Shown piece by piece: positions 35,659-45,748 of a stretch of 58,565 nucleotides of DNA (within the stretch, counting starts at the first letter, position 1; each line of letters begins with the position of its first letter). A program made the position numbers and the translations under genes. Source of the DNA: Vibrio harveyi NBRC 15634 = ATCC 14126 = KCTC 12724 (GTDB taxonomy: Bacteria; Pseudomonadota; Gammaproteobacteria; Enterobacterales; Vibrionaceae). The notes under the pieces were generated by a model. It saw only the letters and a program-made list of their open reading frames with translations, had not been told where the DNA came from and did not search any database. Where the stretch lies: the NCBI RefSeq assembly GCF_001591145.1, contig NZ_BCUF01000038.1:1-58565 (forward strand). Reading direction: 5' to 3'.

Positions 35659-38622
35659 TTATTCAGCCATCAGGTTATCAAGGGCATGAATCGACTCATC
35701 AACTTGCTCTTTTAGTGCACCTTGGTGTGTAGCGTACGCCTCCAATGGCTCAGCGGCAATTTCAACACATTGGCATGTATTCATTAATGCCGTCAGACCT
35801 AAACTGCCTGCGCTGCCTTTCAATTTGTGGGCAAGATCTTTCACGCCTCGGCTGTCACCGCTTTCTGAAGACGTTTCCATTTGGCTTAGTACATCAGCGC
35901 TGGTTTGTCTGAACAAATCAATGATGTGCAGCATCTTTTCTCTGCCCAAAATCTTCATGTCTGACTGAATCACATTAGGGTTGATGATAACCATTGCTGG
36001 CTCCTCTGCTATCGTGTCTGTTGTGACCGCCGATTCGTTGTTGTCGGTCGTTGTTGTTATTTCATCATGTGGGATGCATTCCCCGCTTTGAGGAAGCAGC
36101 AGCTGTTTGCCATCCAACATATCTTGGATGAGCGCAGCAAGAGCTTCTTTTTCCATAGGTTTTGGTAAGTAGCCATCAAATCCCGCCGCCAAATAGCTTT
36201 CCACTTCTTCAGCAAATACATGAGCAGAAACCGCCACCATTGGCGTAGGTGCAAGTGCTTTATCCGCTGGTTTGTTGCGCTCTATGCGTTTAAGGCGGTG
36301 GATTAAATCAGCACCGTTACAATCTGGCAAGTTGATATCGACCAGTGCAATGTCGAAATCGTGCTTGTCAATGATCTGCTCCGCCTCTAAGCCATTTTCT
36401 GCCATGATAACTTGGTGTCCCATGCTCTCTAAGAAACCTTCCGCCACAACACGGTTTACAGGATTGTCTTCTACTAGCAGAACTTTCGCTTTCACTTTAC
36501 AACGAGCGCTCGCGATGGAAACCGTCTCTACAGGCTCACTCTCTTCTAAAGGAATGGAAAACCAGAAACGGCTGCCATGTCCTTCGTCCGAATCCACATC
36601 CAAACGGCCCCCCATTGCTTGAATAATACGGCGGCTAATAGCAAGACCTAACCCGGTACCACCAGTTTGATTCAAACCGCCTTCAGCTTGTGTAAAGGCA
36701 TCGAATAAGGTTTTTTGGTCTTTCTTTGCAATGCCAATACCGGTATCCGAGACTTCGAACAGAACTTGCGATTCATCTTCTGGGTTCAAGCTGACATAGA
36801 TGTCAATCTCACCTTGTTCGGTGAACTTAATCGCATTACCCACTAAGTTATTTAGAACTTGATTGATGCGCGTAACATCCCCTTTCCAGTAACGTCCTAC
36901 ATCACTTTCGATATGGTAAGAGAACAGCAGTTTTTTCTCTTGCGCTTTGCCGTTCATCAACTGGAATGTGTCTTCAATCATTTGGTGCAAGTCGAAACCT
37001 AAACTGCGGATCTCCAAATGTCCGGCTTCGATTTTCGAGTAATCCAGAACGTCATTCAAAATCGCCAGCAACGTTTTACCACTGCGGTTGATGATTTCTG
37101 CGTAACGCTTTTGAATTGGGTTCAAACCGGAATCAATCAGCAGACGTGCCGTACCAAGCACACCATTCATCGGCGTACGAATCTCATGACTCATAGTAGC
37201 AAGGAAGGCAGACTTCGCTCGGCTGGCTTGTTCTGCTTGCTTACGTGCTTTCGCGTGGTTCAACACCTCTTCATTCAAACGGCGGTTTGCTTGTTTCAGC
37301 TGAGAAGTTCGTTGCTCAACCAGCTCTTCGAGGTGCTCTTTATGCTCTTCCAATTCACGCTTGGCTTTCGCTTCGCCCTCAGCAACCACCTTGAGGGCTT
37401 GCGCCGTATTACGAGCAGTAATGATGGCTTGCCCCATATGCGCCAGCTCATCTTTTCCTTTCACTTCCAGCTCTACCGCTAGGTTGCCCTGCGCAACAGA
37501 AAGCAGCGCCGAAGAGTATTCTGTCAAGCGCTTCACGACCGACACGTAAACCACACGCCAAAGAATAAGCACAACAATGATCAAACCAATGATCGAAATG
37601 ACCGTCAGCGACCACTGAGCAAATTTCAAAGTACTTGTCAGTTGTTCAACCGCAATACGGGTAGTCTGGTTAGAGTCATCCACCAGCTTGTTTACGGTGC
37701 TGTTTAACTCAGAGAAAAGCTCAAGCGTTTTTTGCATTAGTTGCTGAGACTGCTCGTTGTTCTCATATTGTTGAAGCAAAATGGTGAAGACAACTTGACG
37801 TTTACCCAGTTCAGTAAGAAGTTGGCTCATTTGCTCTGAGCGCGTTGGGTCTTCTACCGCTAACACTCGGCGTTTCATGATTTTTAGGTTGTCTTCGAAC
37901 GCAGTTTGGATCTGTTGAATGCGGTCTACGTTAGTCAGTGTGCGCGCTTCTTCAATTTGGTTGAGCATCTTGAAGGCGAGTAAATGCAGCTCGTGAAGTC
38001 GTTCGGTCAGGTCTAGGTCGACTTCCACTAACGCATCTAGCGCTTGATACACTTGATCTTTCTTGTTGGATTCAAGCAAATCATAAATATGCGTCACGTT
38101 CGCAACGGCAATGGTACTGGTGTTTTGCACTTGAGTACGCGTAAGTTGCTCCAACTCTTCACTCAATAAGCGCATTTCTTCTACACGCGTATCGATCTCT
38201 TTCGCTAGCCAAAGCTTGCGTTCTACCGTGACACCTAACTCCGCCAGGTTGTTAATGACGTTCTGGACGTTATTTTCCAATGCCTCTAGCAATTGTGAAT
38301 CAAAAGACTCTCCACCCAGCTCTTTGATGTGAGTAAGTAAGGACTCAAGCTGATCAAATAAGACGCGCCCCGCCTCTTTACGCTCCTGTTCGTTTTGCGC
38401 ATTGGACAACATTTGAACCGATGAAATGATGCGGGTACTGAGCTCTGACACTTGTCGAGCTTCAATCATTGCTGGTATGGCAGCATCTACCACGTTCCTT
38501 TCCGTTTTTGCCACCAGAGAAAACCCTGATACACCGATTAATGCTGATAACATCACCAACATTGCCATCGCAATGAAGGACAATAACAGTTTACGACCGA
38601 TGCTTGCGGTAGCTAGCAACAT
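35659..38622 (-). CDS. torS: Hybrid sensor kinase TorS
   Basis: 987 residues. Transmembrane helix ~11-33, large helical periplasmic domain (~34-335), second helix ~340-365, HAMP and coiled coil, HisKA with H479, HATPase, a receiver domain with D762 and a C-terminal Hpt with H932: the complete four-step phosphorelay of TorS. Identity as TorS rather than another hybrid kinase rests on the divergent TorT gene 88 bp away. TorS/TorT sense trimethylamine N-oxide and control TMAO respiration through TorR, which is not encoded in this window. Confidence 0.9.
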   Translation of the reverse strand: MLLATASIGRKLLLSFIAMAMLVMLSALIGVSGFSLVAKTERNVVDAAIPAMIEARQVSELSTRIISSVQMLSNAQNEQERKEAGRVLFDQLESLLTHIKELGGESFDSQLLEALENNVQNVINNLAELGVTVERKLWLAKEIDTRVEEMRLLSEELEQLTRTQVQNTSTIAVANVTHIYDLLESNKKDQVYQALDALVEVDLDLTERLHELHLLAFKMLNQIEEARTLTNVDRIQQIQTAFEDNLKIMKRRVLAVEDPTRSEQMSQLLTELGKRQVVFTILLQQYENNEQSQQLMQKTLELFSELNSTVNKLVDDSNQTTRIAVEQLTSTLKFAQWSLTVISIIGLIIVVLILWRVVYVSVVKRLTEYSSALLSVAQGNLAVELEVKGKDELAHMGQAIITARNTAQALKVVAEGEAKAKRELEEHKEHLEELVEQRTSQLKQANRRLNEEVLNHAKARKQAEQASRAKSAFLATMSHEIRTPMNGVLGTARLLIDSGLNPIQKRYAEIINRSGKTLLAILNDVLDYSKIEAGHLEIRSLGFDLHQMIEDTFQLMNGKAQEKKLLFSYHIESDVGRYWKGDVTRINQVLNNLVGNAIKFTEQGEIDIYVSLNPEDESQVLFEVSDTGIGIAKKDQKTLFDAFTQAEGGLNQTGGTGLGLAISRRIIQAMGGRLDVDSDEGHGSRFWFSIPLEESEPVETVSIASARCKVKAKVLLVEDNPVNRVVAEGFLESMGHQVIMAENGLEAEQIIDKHDFDIALVDINLPDCNGADLIHRLKRIERNKPADKALAPTPMVAVSAHVFAEEVESYLAAGFDGYLPKPMEKEALAALIQDMLDGKQLLLPQSGECIPHDEITTTTDNNESAVTTDTIAEEPAMVIINPNVIQSDMKILGREKMLHIIDLFRQTSADVLSQMETSSESGDSRGVKDLAHKLKGSAGSLGLTALMNTCQCVEIAAEPLEAYATHQGALKEQVDESIHALDNLMAE

Positions 38623-38710
38623 ATTTTCCTGACCTTAATATTCGTGTTCGGCGACATATTACGTTATATTTTGCAGTGTTTACTTAATCTATGCCAACGA
38701 ACTTCATTTC

Positions 38711-39715
38711 ATGGTTATAAATCAGCGTTCATTTCGCACAATTTTCAAACAATCTGCGCTAGCAATGACACTTTTCGCTTCAGTGCCGAGTTTTGCAGCA
38801 GAGAAAATCTGTGCCATTTACCCTCATTTAAAGGATTCATACTGGCTATCAGTAAACTATGGAATGGTTTCCGAAGCGGAAAAACTGGGTGTTAACCTGC
38901 GCGTACTTGAGGCAGGCGGTTATCCCAATAAAACGCGCCAAGAGCAACAATTGGCTTTGTGCACTCAATGGGGTGCCGATGCCATTATCCTTGGTACCGT
39001 TGATCCACAAGCTTATGAGCACAACCTGAGAAACTGGGTTGGTAATACGCCTGTATTTGCTACCGTAAATCAACTCGACCTTGATGCAGAGCAAACCAAA
39101 TTGCTTAAAGGCGTAGTTGGTGTGGACTGGTATTGGATGGGCTATGAAGCCGGCAAATACCTTGCAGAAAAGCACCCTAAAGGCTCGGGTAAAACCAATA
39201 TTGCCCTACTGCTTGGTCCAAGAACGCGTGGTGGTACCAAACCGGTTACCACAGGTTTCTACGAAGCAATAAAGAACAGCGATATTCACATCGTGGATTC
39301 TTACTGGGCTGACAATGACAAAGAGTTACAGCGTAACCTAGTTCAGCGTGTTATTGATATGGGCGATATCGACTACATTGTCGGTAGTGCCGTTGCGATC
39401 GAAGCCGCGATCAGTGAACTACGCAGTGCAAACAAAACCAAGGACATTGGTTTGGTTTCCGTGTATCTCAGTCATGGTGTGTATCGTGGACTATTGCGTC
39501 ATAAGGTGTTATTCGCTCCAACCGATAAGATGGTGGAACAAGGCCGTTTGTCTGTCCTTCAAGCGACGCACTATTTGCGTCATCAACCGTATGAAAAACA
39601 TGCGTCTCCACAGATCAAACCATTGACGCCAAAGACACTTCACGACGATACAATTGAAGAATCGTTATCTCCGTCAGAATATAGGCCGACATTCAGCGTT
39701 AAGGCTGTTGATTGA
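38711..39715 (+). CDS. torT: Periplasmic TMAO-sensing protein TorT
   Basis: 334 residues with a signal peptide (cleavage near S-F-A-A, residue 31) and a periplasmic binding protein fold of the ribose-binding class. The K-I-C-A-I-Y-P-H-L-K-D-S-Y-W-L-S-V-N-Y-G start of the mature chain is characteristic of TorT. It binds TMAO and signals to TorS across the periplasm. Divergent from torS. The usual torR and torCAD genes are missing downstream, where mgsA follows instead. Confidence 0.9.
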   Translation: MVINQRSFRTIFKQSALAMTLFASVPSFAAEKICAIYPHLKDSYWLSVNYGMVSEAEKLGVNLRVLEAGGYPNKTRQEQQLALCTQWGADAIILGTVDPQAYEHNLRNWVGNTPVFATVNQLDLDAEQTKLLKGVVGVDWYWMGYEAGKYLAEKHPKGSGKTNIALLLGPRTRGGTKPVTTGFYEAIKNSDIHIVDSYWADNDKELQRNLVQRVIDMGDIDYIVGSAVAIEAAISELRSANKTKDIGLVSVYLSHGVYRGLLRHKVLFAPTDKMVEQGRLSVLQATHYLRHQPYEKHASPQIKPLTPKTLHDDTIEESLSPSEYRPTFSVKAVD

Positions 39716-39779
39716 TAGGCAAAAAGTGTGTTTTATTGAACCGGAACGACTTTAAAATCATAAAAACGGAAATAACTTG

Positions 39780-40235
39780 ATGCAAAAAACAACTCGTACC
39801 ATGCCTGCGCACAAACATGTGGCATTGGTTGCCCACGATAATTGCAAACCTGAACTGCTTCGTTGGGTAAAAGAGAACAAAGAAAAGCTACAAAGCCATT
39901 TCTTGTATGCGACTGGCACAACGGGTCACATGCTAAGCAAAGAAACGGGCTTAGCGATCAAGAGCATGATCAGTGGTCCAATGGGAGGCGACCAGCAACT
40001 TGGAGCGCTGATTTCTGAAGGCAATATCGATGTTCTTGTGTTCTTCTGGGATCCGCTAAATGCTGTACCACATGACCCAGATGTAAAGGCACTACTACGT
40101 ATTGCAAGTGTTTGGAACATTCCTGTAGCAACGAACCGCGCGACAGCGAAGTTCCTATTCAACTCTCCACTGATCGACCAAGAAGTTGATATTGAAGTGC
40201 CAGACTACGACGCATATATAGCAGAGCGCACTTAA
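39780..40235 (+). CDS. mgsA: Methylglyoxal synthase
   Basis: 151 residues, normal length. The phosphate-binding and catalytic segments G-P-M-G-G-D-Q-Q and F-F-W-D-P-L (both catalytic aspartates) and the A-T-G-T-T-G-H segment are intact. Converts dihydroxyacetone phosphate to methylglyoxal and phosphate, a bypass relieving sugar-phosphate stress. The ATG directly follows an in-frame TTG; ACGGA lies upstream. mgsA, helD and yccS are also neighbours in enterobacteria. Confidence 0.95.
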   Translation: MQKTTRTMPAHKHVALVAHDNCKPELLRWVKENKEKLQSHFLYATGTTGHMLSKETGLAIKSMISGPMGGDQQLGALISEGNIDVLVFFWDPLNAVPHDPDVKALLRIASVWNIPVATNRATAKFLFNSPLIDQEVDIEVPDYDAYIAERT

Positions 40236-40283
40236 TTCCTCTGAGCGGATCGACTCGTCACAAATAAAACTCATCACAAGTAA

Positions 40284-40314
40284 AACAAAGGCGATACTGA
40301 GTATCGCCTTTGTT
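40284..40314. terminator. Shared terminator between mgsA and helD
   Basis: 14-bp stem AACAAAGGCGATAC / GTATCGCCTTTGTT with a 3-nt loop. A T-rich tract follows only on the minus strand, so it is strongest for helD. Confidence 0.75.
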
Positions 40315-40336
40315 GTAATCAGATAACAGGTATACC

Positions 40337-42406
40337 TTATCTTGACGTCACGATGGGATAATCACCATTTACCAGCTCTTGAACAAATGAGGACCCTGCT
40401 CCCGTGTGCGTGATCCACACTTTTTCCTTCGCACGCGTAATTGCCACATAGAATAAACGACGTTCTTCTGCGTATGGATACTTGTCTTTCGACTCACATA
40501 GCGCACCATCAATATGAGCTTGTTTTTTCTTCGCAGGGAATTGCCCTTCGTCCACAGATAGAATAATTACAAAGTCTGCTTCTCTACCCTTACTCGCGTG
40601 ACAAGTCATAAAGCGAATATCCAAGTTCGGGAATCGCTTCAACCAGTCATCGTATAAGTCTGGTTTGTGGTAATGATTACGTCCTAACAACAACACAGAT
40701 TTGGTTTTCTTCGCCTGTTGGTTAAGCTGGTCAAGAATCTTCTCAACTTGGTTGCTTGGTGCTGTATGAACGCTTTTCTGCTTACGTTGTTTGTGACTGT
40801 TTAGTGTCTTCGGTAATTGCGACGGGTTTTCTTGCACAAAGGTATTTGCTACATCACCAATTTGATTGTTGAAGCGATAGGTCGTATCCAAGTGATGCAC
40901 CGTCGAATGAATGAATCTATCTTGGAATCCTGTCGTCAAATCCACATCTGCGCCCGCAAATTGGTAGATCGCTTGCCAGTCATCACCTACAGCAAATAAG
41001 GTTGCACCTGCTTGCTTCTCTGTGGATTCACATAGAGCCTCAATCAACGCCAAGCGATCAGGAGAAATATCTTGGTATTCATCCACCATAATAAAACGCC
41101 AAGGTGAACTGAATTTCCCTTTCTTAACGTAATCGGTCGCACGACTGATCATAGTTGGGAAGTCCACTTGATTGGTTTCTTTGAGCATCTTTTGCCACGC
41201 ACTAAAGCACGGCCAGCAAAGTGCCAACTCACTGTTTAAACGAGTGTAGTCTTGGTGATTAACTAGCTTTTCTTGTACTTGTTTCTTAGTTAAACCAACC
41301 GATGCAAGTTGAGACAATTGGTTATCTAACCAAGCAATCAGTTTAGGATTTTCCGAGTGACTGCCGAGCTCATCGTCACCTTTCAAGTACGCAATCGGCC
41401 ATTTATCTAGATGCTTTTGCCAACGCTTAAAGTTTGTTGGCGTCATCCAATGTTTCTTAAGCCAATCAATACACCAGGCTGAGCGCTGATTATCATCAAG
41501 CGCTAATGGGCTGATTTCCACGGGTTGAGTCTCAACTTGATTTAGGATGCGCAAACCAAGTTGATGGAATGTATTAACGCGAACACTTTCTGCCGCCAAG
41601 CCAACTTTGTCGACCAATCGCTCTTTCATCTCTTTGGCAGCGTCACGGCCAAAGGCCAGCATCAGCAGCTCTTCTGCCTGTGCTTGATGGCTTTGTAGAA
41701 GGTACGCCACACGCGCTGTCAGCACACTAGTTTTACCTGAACCAGCTCCGGCTAGTACCAAGTTATGGTCATCGTTAAGGAGCACCGCATGCTGCTGAGA
41801 AAGGTTAAGCGGCGAAGATTCAATTCGGCTAAACAGCACTTCCCAGTTTGGGCGTTCGTTCTCTAACCATTCATGGTTACGCTCACTCAACGTCTGCGAG
41901 GTTTGTGCAAGCCATGGTTCAATCTCCGCCATACGTTTAGGCATGCGCATTTTCGCTTCTGCCAAACTGGTTTTGATTTCAATGAGCTCTTCGTTCAGTT
42001 GAGTCACCCAAGACTGCACTTTTGAGTGAGGTAAGTAGGCTGGAAGATGTTTGAGTTGATACAGCTCATCTTCCCACTTGGGTAGATATTCCGCGAGTTT
42101 ACGACATTGGGTGTTATGCCAATCTTGATACTGACGCACGGCTTCGACCGCAAACTTACGACACTGCGGCCAAGGTAAACCTTGCACAAGCCAGCTTTGT
42201 TGCTTGCCATCTTGCTCATGAGCAAAAAACTGAAGTGAGCTCCAGAGAAGACCACGTTTCACGCTAACTTTGCCATTCCAAATCGTAAACGGGATGTGTT
42301 CTTCACTACCCACTGAGCTTAATAAAACACTGTTTTCTTTTATTTCGACTTGGTAATACTCATTTTGAATAAAAAACTGTGCTTTATTAGAGGCAGTAAG
42401 CTGCAT
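40337..42406 (-). CDS. helD: DNA helicase IV
   Basis: 689 residues, a UvrD/Rep superfamily-1 helicase. Walker A is A-G-A-G-S-G-K-T, motif II is D-E-Y-Q-D-I-S, and the late G-R-E-A-D-F and Y-V-A-I-T-R-A-K motifs are present. HelD-type enzymes carry an extra N-terminal domain (~1-190) before the P-loop, as here. 3'-5' unwinding linked to recombination. Neighbour order with mgsA and yccS supports the name. Confidence 0.93.
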   Translation of the reverse strand: MQLTASNKAQFFIQNEYYQVEIKENSVLLSSVGSEEHIPFTIWNGKVSVKRGLLWSSLQFFAHEQDGKQQSWLVQGLPWPQCRKFAVEAVRQYQDWHNTQCRKLAEYLPKWEDELYQLKHLPAYLPHSKVQSWVTQLNEELIEIKTSLAEAKMRMPKRMAEIEPWLAQTSQTLSERNHEWLENERPNWEVLFSRIESSPLNLSQQHAVLLNDDHNLVLAGAGSGKTSVLTARVAYLLQSHQAQAEELLMLAFGRDAAKEMKERLVDKVGLAAESVRVNTFHQLGLRILNQVETQPVEISPLALDDNQRSAWCIDWLKKHWMTPTNFKRWQKHLDKWPIAYLKGDDELGSHSENPKLIAWLDNQLSQLASVGLTKKQVQEKLVNHQDYTRLNSELALCWPCFSAWQKMLKETNQVDFPTMISRATDYVKKGKFSSPWRFIMVDEYQDISPDRLALIEALCESTEKQAGATLFAVGDDWQAIYQFAGADVDLTTGFQDRFIHSTVHHLDTTYRFNNQIGDVANTFVQENPSQLPKTLNSHKQRKQKSVHTAPSNQVEKILDQLNQQAKKTKSVLLLGRNHYHKPDLYDDWLKRFPNLDIRFMTCHASKGREADFVIILSVDEGQFPAKKKQAHIDGALCESKDKYPYAEERRLFYVAITRAKEKVWITHTGAGSSFVQELVNGDYPIVTSR

Positions 42407-42698
42407 GAAAGGTGCGCCTTTTGATATAGAAGTTCCCGTTTTATATCATTTTAGACCGCTAAATTGTAGCGATGGATGAAGCACAAATCGCCTTCTGTCT
42501 GTATTCTTAATTAAAATTCACATTACTGTTGAATTTGTGAACAACGGTATATTCTTTCATCCGTGTAGATTCGTTAAGTCAATGACAAATCTGTTGATTT
42601 CCTAAGCAAGTGACGATTTTTATTAAATTAGGTCATAAACGCGCTATAGTGAGTTTGTTAAACTTCTCTCGTTTTCCACCGGCAACGAAAGGCGCATC
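42407..42698. other. helD / yccS divergent intergenic region
   Basis: 292 bp with no gene. A TATAGT hexamer (42645-42650) is a plausible -10 element for yccS; I see no clear -35 element or operator. Confidence 0.4.
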
Positions 42699-44852
42699 GT
42701 GCAAGCAGCTTTAAAATTCCGCCTCTTTTGGGCAAACAAAACTCTCAACTACAGCATTCTTATTCTGATCACTCTACTAGGCGTCGTGATCCCCGCATGG
42801 TACTTCCAGCAAAACACATTAATCACGCCCCTGATTCTAGGTGTCATTGCCGCTGCACTTGCAGAGAGTGATGACAGCTTTACAGGTAGGATAAAAGCCC
42901 TCTTTCTCACCTTTATCTGTTTTGCGGTCGCTGCTTTCTCAATAGAGATCTTATTTGATACGCCATGGGCATTTGCGATCGGTCTGTTTATCTCGACGTT
43001 CGGCTTCATCATGCTAGGAGCAATCGGACCTAAGTACGCCAGCATTGCATTTGGCTCATTGTTGATCGCCATCTACACCATGCTTGGGGCACATGAGAGT
43101 ACCAATATTTGGTTCCAACCGTTGCTGCTTTTAACGGGCGCTGCGTGGTATTACTTTATGTCGATGATTTGGCAGATGTTTTGGCCAATGCAGCCTGTTC
43201 AGCAAAGTCTGGCAACTGTGTTCCTGCAAATCGCCAATTACCTTGATGCGAAAGCCAAGCTGTTTCATCCAGTAACGAACTTAACCCCGCAGCCGATGCG
43301 TATTGAAGCAGCAAGATTAAACGCAGCCACCGTAAATGCATTGAATGCTTGTAAGGCAACCCTGCTTAGCCGCTCCAAACGCGGGCATATTGATGGTCCG
43401 AGTGACCGCTTCCTCAATATCTACTTTATTGCACAAGACATTCACGAGCGCGTGAGTTCCAGCCATTATCGCTATCAAGATTTGGCGACGGAATTCGAAC
43501 GCTCTGACGTCTTATTCCGCTTTAAGTATTTGCTTGAGTCTCAAGCCCAAGCTTGCCGCGATATCGCTCATGCGATTCGGTTGGGAAACGAGTACACGCA
43601 CACTGATCAATCCATATTGGCATTAGCGGAATTACAAAACTCATTGGGTTATTTAGAAGAACAACAGCAAAGTCACTGGAAGCGCTTATTGGCTCAGTTA
43701 ACGTACCTGTTCAATAACCTTGCGACCGTGGAAAAGCAGCTGAGTAACATCAACAACCCAGATGCTGAACGATTGGAAGAAGACGTACTGGATGACACCA
43801 ATCCGCACACGCTTAAAGCAATGTGGCAACGCATTTCAGCTAACTTGAACAAGGATTCAATGTTGTTTCGTCATGCCTTACGCATGTCGATTGCGCTTAC
43901 TGCAGGGTATGGGATCATTCAAGCGTTCGATATTGATCGTGGATACTGGATATTGCTGACCACGTTGTTTGTCTGCCAACCAAACTACAGTGCGACAAGA
44001 CAGAAGCTTACTGCGCGCGTGATTGGCACGTTAGCGGGCTTGTTGATTGGCGTACCACTGCTCACCTTCTTCCCTTCCCAAGAAAGCCAGTTGGTCTTCA
44101 TTGTGATATCCGGCGTGATGTTCTTTGCGTTTCGCATCAACAACTATGGTTATGCGACAGGCTTTATCACCTTACTCGTGCTGTTCCTATTTAACCAATT
44201 GGGCGAAGGCTACGCTGTGGTGCTCCCTCGCCTTGCAGATACCTTGATTGGCTGTGTGTTAGCGGTTGGTGCTGTTATGGTGATTCTGCCTGATTGGCAA
44301 TCAAAACGTCTGCATAAAGTCATGTCTGATGCAATCGACGCCAACAAGCAATATCTTGGACAGATCATCGGTCAGTACCGAATTGGTAAGAAAGATAACT
44401 TGAGCTATCGAATTGCTCGTCGCCAGGCGCACAATACCGATGCCAACCTCTCTTCAGCCATCAGCACTATGCTGGCGGAACCGGGTAAGTACCGTACAGC
44501 CGTGGATGAGAGTTTCCGCTTCCTAACGCTAAACCACGCGATGTTGAGTTACATTTCAGCACTGGGCGCACACCGGACAAGGATTGAGGATGAGTCGATT
44601 CACCAACTCGTTCTGGATGCACACCGTTGTATTCACCAGCACCTAGACGTACTGCACCGACAACTGCATCAACATTGTGAAGAATGCGATTTGTCCTCGA
44701 TCGATGACACGAATTTGGAACAACGATTAAATGAGTGGCGTGATGAAGATGATCATTCTGCACGAATGGTGCTTCAACAGCTTCACCTAATCTATCGCAT
44801 GTTACCCGAGTTGCATTCACTGGCTTCTAAGTTTGCCGTGCGCGTAAACTGA
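42699..44852 (+). CDS. yccS: YccS/YhfK-family inner membrane protein
   Basis: 717 residues, the same length as enterobacterial YccS. Two blocks of about five to six transmembrane helices (~17-160 and ~395-525) each precede a soluble cytoplasmic helical domain, the fusaric acid resistance/aromatic efflux (FUSC-like) duplication. Likely transporter; substrate unknown. GTG start with GAAAGG upstream. Confidence 0.9.
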   Translation: MQAALKFRLFWANKTLNYSILILITLLGVVIPAWYFQQNTLITPLILGVIAAALAESDDSFTGRIKALFLTFICFAVAAFSIEILFDTPWAFAIGLFISTFGFIMLGAIGPKYASIAFGSLLIAIYTMLGAHESTNIWFQPLLLLTGAAWYYFMSMIWQMFWPMQPVQQSLATVFLQIANYLDAKAKLFHPVTNLTPQPMRIEAARLNAATVNALNACKATLLSRSKRGHIDGPSDRFLNIYFIAQDIHERVSSSHYRYQDLATEFERSDVLFRFKYLLESQAQACRDIAHAIRLGNEYTHTDQSILALAELQNSLGYLEEQQQSHWKRLLAQLTYLFNNLATVEKQLSNINNPDAERLEEDVLDDTNPHTLKAMWQRISANLNKDSMLFRHALRMSIALTAGYGIIQAFDIDRGYWILLTTLFVCQPNYSATRQKLTARVIGTLAGLLIGVPLLTFFPSQESQLVFIVISGVMFFAFRINNYGYATGFITLLVLFLFNQLGEGYAVVLPRLADTLIGCVLAVGAVMVILPDWQSKRLHKVMSDAIDANKQYLGQIIGQYRIGKKDNLSYRIARRQAHNTDANLSSAISTMLAEPGKYRTAVDESFRFLTLNHAMLSYISALGAHRTRIEDESIHQLVLDAHRCIHQHLDVLHRQLHQHCEECDLSSIDDTNLEQRLNEWRDEDDHSARMVLQQLHLIYRMLPELHSLASKFAVRVN

Positions 44853-44870
44853 TTAAGAACACTGTTCCAG

Positions 44871-44898
44871 AGGAGTAGGTTATGATTCTACTCCTTTA
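44871..44898 (+). terminator. Possible terminator after yccS
   Basis: Stem AGGAGTAG / CTACTCCT with a 9-nt loop followed by a weak TTTAT tract. Confidence 0.5.
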
Positions 44899-44918
44899 TG
44901 ATTAGCAGACTTATTCAT

Positions 44919-44945
44919 AAGAATATTCTTACATGTCATTTGACA
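44919..44945. promoter_or_regulatory. Palindromes AAGAATATTCTT and TGTCA-TT-TGACA
   Basis: A perfect 12-bp palindrome (44919-44930) is followed by TGTCATTTGACA (44934-44945) and a further TGACA (44951-44955). TTGACA at 44940-44945 could be a -35 element, but no -10 sits at the right distance. Putative control region of the small gene at 45083. Confidence 0.3.
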
Positions 44946-45082
44946 CCATCTGACATTTCTCGGACAAAAAATCACCACTCAAAATCTAATCTAACCATAT
45001 TAGAACACTGTTTGATTGTGACCATGAGGGTTGCTGAGGTGGGTTGATGAAGGAGAAACCCAAGAAATGTGGGGAGGTCACG

Positions 45083-45244
45083 ATGACTACTCAAGAATTT
45101 TATGAATTAAGAAAGAAGATTAATGAACTGACGGCTTCTCAGTTAAAGTCACTTCAAGGTGAAATTAATCTATCCCTTAATAAAAAAGAGAGTCCGCTTC
45201 TTTCTTCTGAAGAGCGTGATATGCTTTCAAAACTGTTTGCGTAA
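45083..45244 (+). CDS. Small helical protein of unknown function
   Basis: 53 residues from the ATG preceded by GGGAGG at good spacing; an in-frame ATG 36 bp upstream would give a longer, lysine-rich N-terminus. Predicted two helices rich in Lys, Glu and Leu, no export signal. No family recognised. It is followed 81 bp later by another small gene in the same direction. Confidence 0.65.
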   Translation: MTTQEFYELRKKINELTASQLKSLQGEINLSLNKKESPLLSSEERDMLSKLFA

Positions 45245-45325
45245 TCAAACAGTTCAAATAAAGCACTTGCACGAATTATCAACACTTCCTATGCTAACAA
45301 AAGCATAAAAAGTGAGAGAGTAACC

Positions 45326-45622
45326 ATGCCAGTATCAGGAATACAGTCCGGATATAATATGATTCAGCTATCGCATAAGATGGCTGAAGGTGCTGCGCAT
45401 GAAATTCAGCAAGACTTCATAAAAGAAAATGATCTCGCCTTCAATAAAGTCGATTTAGTAAAAGGCAACGAACTTGAGTTCAATAAGGCTTCTGATTTGC
45501 CTTCTAACCCAATCGAACCCTTGGTAAGTCTCACCCAAGCCTCAACCTACAATCGCATTGGTGCTTCCGTTGTTGATAAAAACAACGAAGTCATCGGCAG
45601 CTTACTCGATATCCACGTTTAA
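45326..45622 (+). CDS. Hypothetical 98-residue protein
   Basis: Starts M-P-V-S-G-I-Q-S-G-Y, preceded by GAGAG. It holds a short internal repeat, N-D-L-A-F-N-K and N-E-L-E-F-N-K (~35-56), and ends in a hydrophobic I-G-S-L-L-D-I-H-V tail. No signal peptide and no domain recognised. It is convergent with the giant adhesin gene and shares a terminator with it. Confidence 0.65.
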   Translation: MPVSGIQSGYNMIQLSHKMAEGAAHEIQQDFIKENDLAFNKVDLVKGNELEFNKASDLPSNPIEPLVSLTQASTYNRIGASVVDKNNEVIGSLLDIHV

Positions 45623-45699
45623 GCCACTCCTAATTAATACCTGCGAGCAACGGTAATCTACCAGCAGTCAGCGGTCGAACAGCAACAAACTGAACACAA

Positions 45700-45737
45700 A
45701 AAAGCGCGATAACTCTATGAGCTATCGCGCTTTTGCT
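45700..45737. terminator. Bidirectional terminator of small gene and RTX adhesin
   Basis: Stem AAAAGCGCGATA / TATCGCGCTTTT with further pairing in the loop; T-runs on both strands. Confidence 0.9.
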
Positions 45738-45748
45738 TTTACACTCGT

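Noticed and set aside
38712..38721. GGTTATAAAT at the torT start as a further member of the GGTTATAAAC family
   Set aside because: It overlaps the start codon and codes for protein, and has one mismatch; chance is a sufficient explanation.
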